A program made the position numbers and the translations under genes. The notes below the pieces were generated by a model that saw only the letters and a program-made list of their open reading frames with translations, made no database searches and was not told the DNA's origin. From Owenia fusiformis (taxonomy: Eukaryota; Annelida; Polychaeta; Sabellida; Oweniidae), in contig CAIIXF020000001.1 of NCBI GenBank assembly GCA_903813345.2, positions 48,193,885 to 48,257,884 on the forward strand: DNA of 64,000 nt, in the 5' to 3' direction. Of the stretch, positions 60,094-64,000 are shown piece by piece; the stretch's first letter is position 1; every line of letters starts with the position of its first letter.

Positions 60094-61124
60094 TACAAGC
60101 TACAACCTTGTTCTAATACTTGGATACACTTTTTATCCTAAAAACACAAAAAACAACATTTGCAAACCTTTTCATTATATAACTACATTTTCTTGGAATA
60201 AATGGACAGTCAAAAATGGATAGATTTGTGAAGAAAATTGATTGAATCGTCTTTTAAAAAATTGCAGAATTTTGCTTTTTTTTTATTTTGACCAGAATTT
60301 TGATTTATTCCTTGCAAAATTTCGCTTTTTTCTTGCGGAATATTTTTTCCAGTTTTCAAATGAAAGACAAGTTGGGTGCAAAATGTGGCCGAGTTCCGTT
60401 ACAAACTCTTGAGTAATTTTAATGGTCTACAATTTAAAGTTTTAGTTTTACTTATACCTAGATTATTAGTTGAGCAGATATTTTAGATACGTTAATTATA
60501 AAAGGACACAATTTAATGACCTACATTTTTTACTTTAAAAAATACAATAAAGATCTTTAGGGCCGATTTACGACTCAACTGTGTGCTTAAATTTGTGATC
60601 ACAAAATTTGAAATCATATGGGTCACTTGGAAGAAGGAGGTACGAGTTCTGGGTGCCTTTGTTTGGAGGATGGACTTTTCTTTATCTTAGGAGGATATTT
60701 TCTACCAGAAACCAAAATGGCATTCTTGATGGAAAGAATGACGTTAAAAAATTGCTGAACTTTCTCATTCGGAGATTTTGTGAATTTCTGTCAAAATTGC
60801 CATTTAGATTTTGGTTTTTTGGCAGAAAATATCCACTCAAGGGTAAAGAAAAGTTCTAATCGACACAGAAGCAAGTGTCAGATAACTTAGACTTTCACAA
60901 ATGGAGATGTAAGGGTTAAAGATTGAAGACATACGAGGGCTCTGCGATCTTTCATACAAACCCCTGTGGGTGAGCTAAGACTAGGCTAGGTCTAGGCCTA
61001 ACTCAATTTTTTCATGTCATTTTAGCTTAGCCTAAATTTCATGTAGGCTAAAGGCTAAAGGTAAAATAACCTAACCCTGCACTGTTTAAGTTACATAACA
61101 ATATATATACATCGATCCCGGCCG
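60094..61124. other. RFX 5' flank
   Basis: The 5' UTR and promoter of the RFX gene should begin here. I see a possible 3' splice site just upstream of the start codon (GGTTGTAG, about 60105) but no confident first exon, TATA box or CpG-rich block. Confidence 0.4.
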
Positions 61125-61836
61125 GATACCTCATTCGAAGCATCTTGTTTTTCTTTAACTTTTTTTTTATCACTAATGAACGTTATTCAAGCAATACTGC
61201 GTTGATAAGAGGCCAAAACAGTGATATTTTATTGCCGGGCTGTTGTCTGTCCAAATCTGAATGGTGCTCCTGTGATTCTAGAAATGTGACATCAGAATTA
61301 AGCTACAATGATATTTGGACACACAAGAGCCCGGATCAAGTGAAAAACTATTTGCCGTATTAAAAGTCAAATTACTGCGTCCATAGATTATTTAATCGAA
61401 CCAAAAAGTAGAAATAGAAAGATGAATATCTCAGCCATAAATTAAGTAGGGATGTCACGGTTTCCCGATATTTTCCCAACTAGTGTACCGAAGATTTCGG
61501 TCCATGTTCAGGATGTACTAATTCTCCCGTATATGACCCTAAAACGTCGCAAATGCACTATAAATATGATCTTAACTAGAATTTTCTTTCGTTTTTACTA
61601 CTTATCTGTCAGATTACGTTCATGCGTAAATGCCATCGAGTGGCCAATACTGTAAGTGATTAGAATAAACGAAAATTCAGGACAGAACATGTAGTTTTAT
61701 CGATAACAGTGTTTTAAACTTATTAACTATTTTATTGGTTATGTCCTGTCCCGAATGTCGCGTAATGGATAATTCCCGTCCCGTCATATCTTTGTCCCAT
61801 AACATACCTAAAATTAAGTGCAAAATCTGTCACTGG
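61125..61836 (+). repeat. Dispersed repeat, copy 2 (with insertion)
   Basis: This is the second copy of the 1227-1490 plus 3395-3490 repeat. Here the two parts are directly joined at about 61380. The part after 61446 is interrupted by the hAT-like insertion. Confidence 0.75.
61447..61810. mobile_element. hAT-like non-autonomous insertion
   Basis: A 364-bp insert is flanked by 8-bp direct repeats AAATTAAG (61439-61446, 61811-61818). Short inverted ends read TAGGGATGTCACGG and TAGGTATGTTATGG. The related locus at about 3465-3480 has the uninterrupted sequence 'ctataaaataagtgcaaaatctg', i.e. the empty site. The 8-bp duplication is the hAT-superfamily signature. Confidence 0.85.
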
Positions 61837-62237
61837 TGGAACGTTGAAGTATACCTTCTTGTGAAGTGGTTTTCTCCAACTTCCAGCAGGCGCGCTGGAA
61901 TAAGTTAACGGTATTTAAGAAAATAATTGAATGTAACTTGCCCTTTTCATGACGCGTGGCGATAATAAGTCCTACTTGTTGTGTATTTTGAAATTAAAGT
62001 GGAGAAATTCCAGATCTGGTACGTACCATTTTTTAACTTGCGCATGCGTACACATGCGCATTGTACTTTACAGGCACATGGCACGGTTATGGGAAGTCCT
62101 CCATATATTGTACTTATATTATTTCTCAGGTTACGCAGCTTCCATCCAAAATAAAAAATATGTATTTTTAAAATAAATTATTTGTCTAGTTTTCGTTAAA
62201 CAAATATCCTGAGACACATAGCAGTGGAGACGATGGG

Positions 62238-62370
62238 CTCAATTGCCGTATCATATTGCAATTGAACGACGATACGGCAATTGCCGTATCGTCTTATTTT
62301 AATTCCAAACGCGCATGTCTAGCAACTCAGCGCTATTAAAGCATAATACGGCAATTGCCGTATTGTGCTT
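62238..62370. repeat. Paired long palindromes sharing ATACGGCAATTGCCGTAT
   Basis: Two palindromes share the 18-bp core ATACGGCAATTGCCGTAT, or its one-base-shorter form. A perfect 26-bp one lies at 62268-62293. A 32-bp one with a single mismatched pair lies at 62339-62370. A half copy (CAATTGCCGTATCA) lies at 62240-62253. Confidence 0.9.
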
Positions 62371-64000
62371 CAATTTTATTAAGAGTATTTATTTTTTATT
62401 ATCGCCAAAATACAACAGCCCTGGAAGGTCTATTAACACGACTCAAGCAAATATTATAATTCGAAATTCAATTTTACACTGGTTTAAATCAAAAAGTCAT
62501 TTTTATACTTTCTAGGCTCCACCGTAGTGCAATACTTAAATATAATCAATACTGCGCTTAAGACTGAAACACTAAATACATTTTTATTTCTATTGAAGGT
62601 ATGATGTTTGATATCTCAAACGCACTGAGACAACCGATTTTACTTTGGATAAACAATATTCAAAATTAGGTTTAGCATTTAAATCACTGATTTTTAATTA
62701 CGAAAATAGACTGAACCTAGTATCAACAAGATATATCAATTATTAGTCAGTTAGTATGGCCAGTATATTTAATCAAAACATTGTCGATTATATTATGCGA
62801 TACTGTTTATTTACGATATGAAATCTGTGAAAGATTCAGTTAAAAAGATTTTTCCTTGGGAAATGGGAAGGAAAGGGAAATGGTAGAATATTTGCCATTA
62901 TCCACGAAAAAACAAAACTTAGTAGTAGATCTATTGCCCGTGGTAGATCGCTATAAAAACGTTCTTGGCAGTCTAATGTGCATGAAGGCATTATAGTTTG
63001 ACAAGTATTACGGAACCAAATACATAAAATAAAGTCTTCTTTGCGCATTTGCAATTGCAATAAAGGTTTCAAGAATTTCTTTATAATTATGAGTTTATTA
63101 CTGTATGTATTTGAATGAAGTTTGTATGATGTACATGTCATTCCTCCTCCTATGTTGAAGCTGAGACTATACATATCTAATTGCGGGTGGCGCGACACGG
63201 GAGATACAACTCTCGGATAAAGTTTAAAATTCCTTTTATCTGTTTATGTTAGTCTCAGGTTGAAGTAAGTAGGTTTTCAGACGCAAAATGTAATATTTCC
63301 GCTGTAAAATAATTACGAATTGAGGCTTAATACTAGTAAATGGAAATGATCAAATATATATCAACATTTTTCAATCTGCGTGGATTCCGTGAAAGTACAC
63401 GTAACGATTCATACCTGTATGAAGTATGCTGAAACGGCCGAGATCTGCTTATATATTGATACATGCGCGGCCTTGACAGAGCAAACCTACTAACCCACAT
63501 ACGTGTGCTACTAACCTAGATACGTCTAGCTAATTTGCATAATGTTGTTGCAGTCTGAATCCACTTTCTGGCTCTAAACTGCCTGTTTAAAAAATGGCAT
63601 TTATTAGTCTATAACTCTGCTATTAGTTGACAGATTTCGAAATAAATAAGACCATGGTTATGCTCGGAACTAAAGCTTTCTGATGGTTCCACTTTGTAGT
63701 GACCAAATTGCGAGAAAACTGAGGAAATAGAAGGTAAAGGCGATTTCTCGAATTCCAAGTTTCACATAAGAAATCCTGCGTTCTGATTGGCTGGCTTTCT
63801 AGCAGTCCCAATCCACTTTTAGCTCTCCAAACTCGCCGTTTTAGAAATGACACTTTTCGGTCTTTTTCTCCGCCATTTCTCGGTCGATTTCTAAAAGCAT
63901 AATGTCATAGTGAAGCTGACAAAACCAGCTTCCCGATTGTATCACTTTTGAAGCGATCCATGTGCAATAGATAGGTGGAATTCGAGCGTGAAAATGTTTC
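62371..64000. other. Right-edge intergenic sequence
   Basis: No gene is recognised. A loosely repeated block (63556-63650 and 63805-63895, each beginning with 'tccactttt/ctggctct' and ending near 'gatttc.aaa') is the only internal similarity I noticed. Confidence 0.45.

Noticed and set aside
1-64000. CRISPR arrays, operons or ribosome binding sites
   Set aside because: The window is eukaryotic nuclear DNA with spliced genes. The tandem repeats lack regular unique spacers.

Overview
This window comes from a metazoan nuclear genome. It is AT-rich, its genes are split by GT-AG introns, and it is crowded with DNA-transposon remnants, a LINE fragment, tRNA-derived repeats and minisatellites. The gene content (an RFX1/2/3-type factor, a class II PAQR receptor, a lengsin-like glutamine synthetase homologue) and the repeat style suggest a marine invertebrate, but I cannot fix the phylum from sequence alone.

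Layout. At 1-4.9 kb there are only repeats, including a 5'-truncated LINE reverse transcriptase and a tRNA-derived SINE. From 5.2 to 21.4 kb the minus strand holds three tandem copies of one small gene family. Each has a penultimate exon of exactly 105 nt and a last exon with three predicted helices, and its final helix resembles helix D of IL-6-superfamily cytokines. Copy 3 (19974-21441) looks intact, copy 2 has a broken first exon, and copy 1 has an extended C-terminus. Minisatellites and transposon remnants lie in and between the copies. At 22.7-25.0 kb are a head-to-head mariner-type remnant and a tandem-repeat element. At 25.4-26.8 kb is a lengsin-like glutamine synthetase homologue on the plus strand. 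At 27.6-30.3 kb is a 2.7 kb foldback element with about 0.85 kb arms, a satellite loop and a 7-bp target-site duplication. From 30.5 to 37.4 kb there are only repeats. At 37.46-39.8 kb is a plus-strand membrane progestin receptor-type PAQR gene with a non-coding 5' exon. From 46.4 to 60.1 kb a complete RFX transcription-factor gene lies on the minus strand. From 60 to 64 kb is its 5' flank, with a hAT-like insertion and paired long palindromes.

The main result is in the RFX gene. Its DNA-binding domain is encoded by two successive pairs of homologous exons: 53607-53788 / 53174-53355 (both 182 nt) and 51379-51498 / 51221-51328 (120 and 108 nt). Within each pair the splice phases match and the reading frames are open. 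Using both or neither of the first pair shifts the frame. The second pair is separated by an intron of only 50 nt. Together these look like two mutually exclusive exon sets, able to give up to four versions of the RFX winged helix from one gene. The second notable system is the tandem cytokine-like family.
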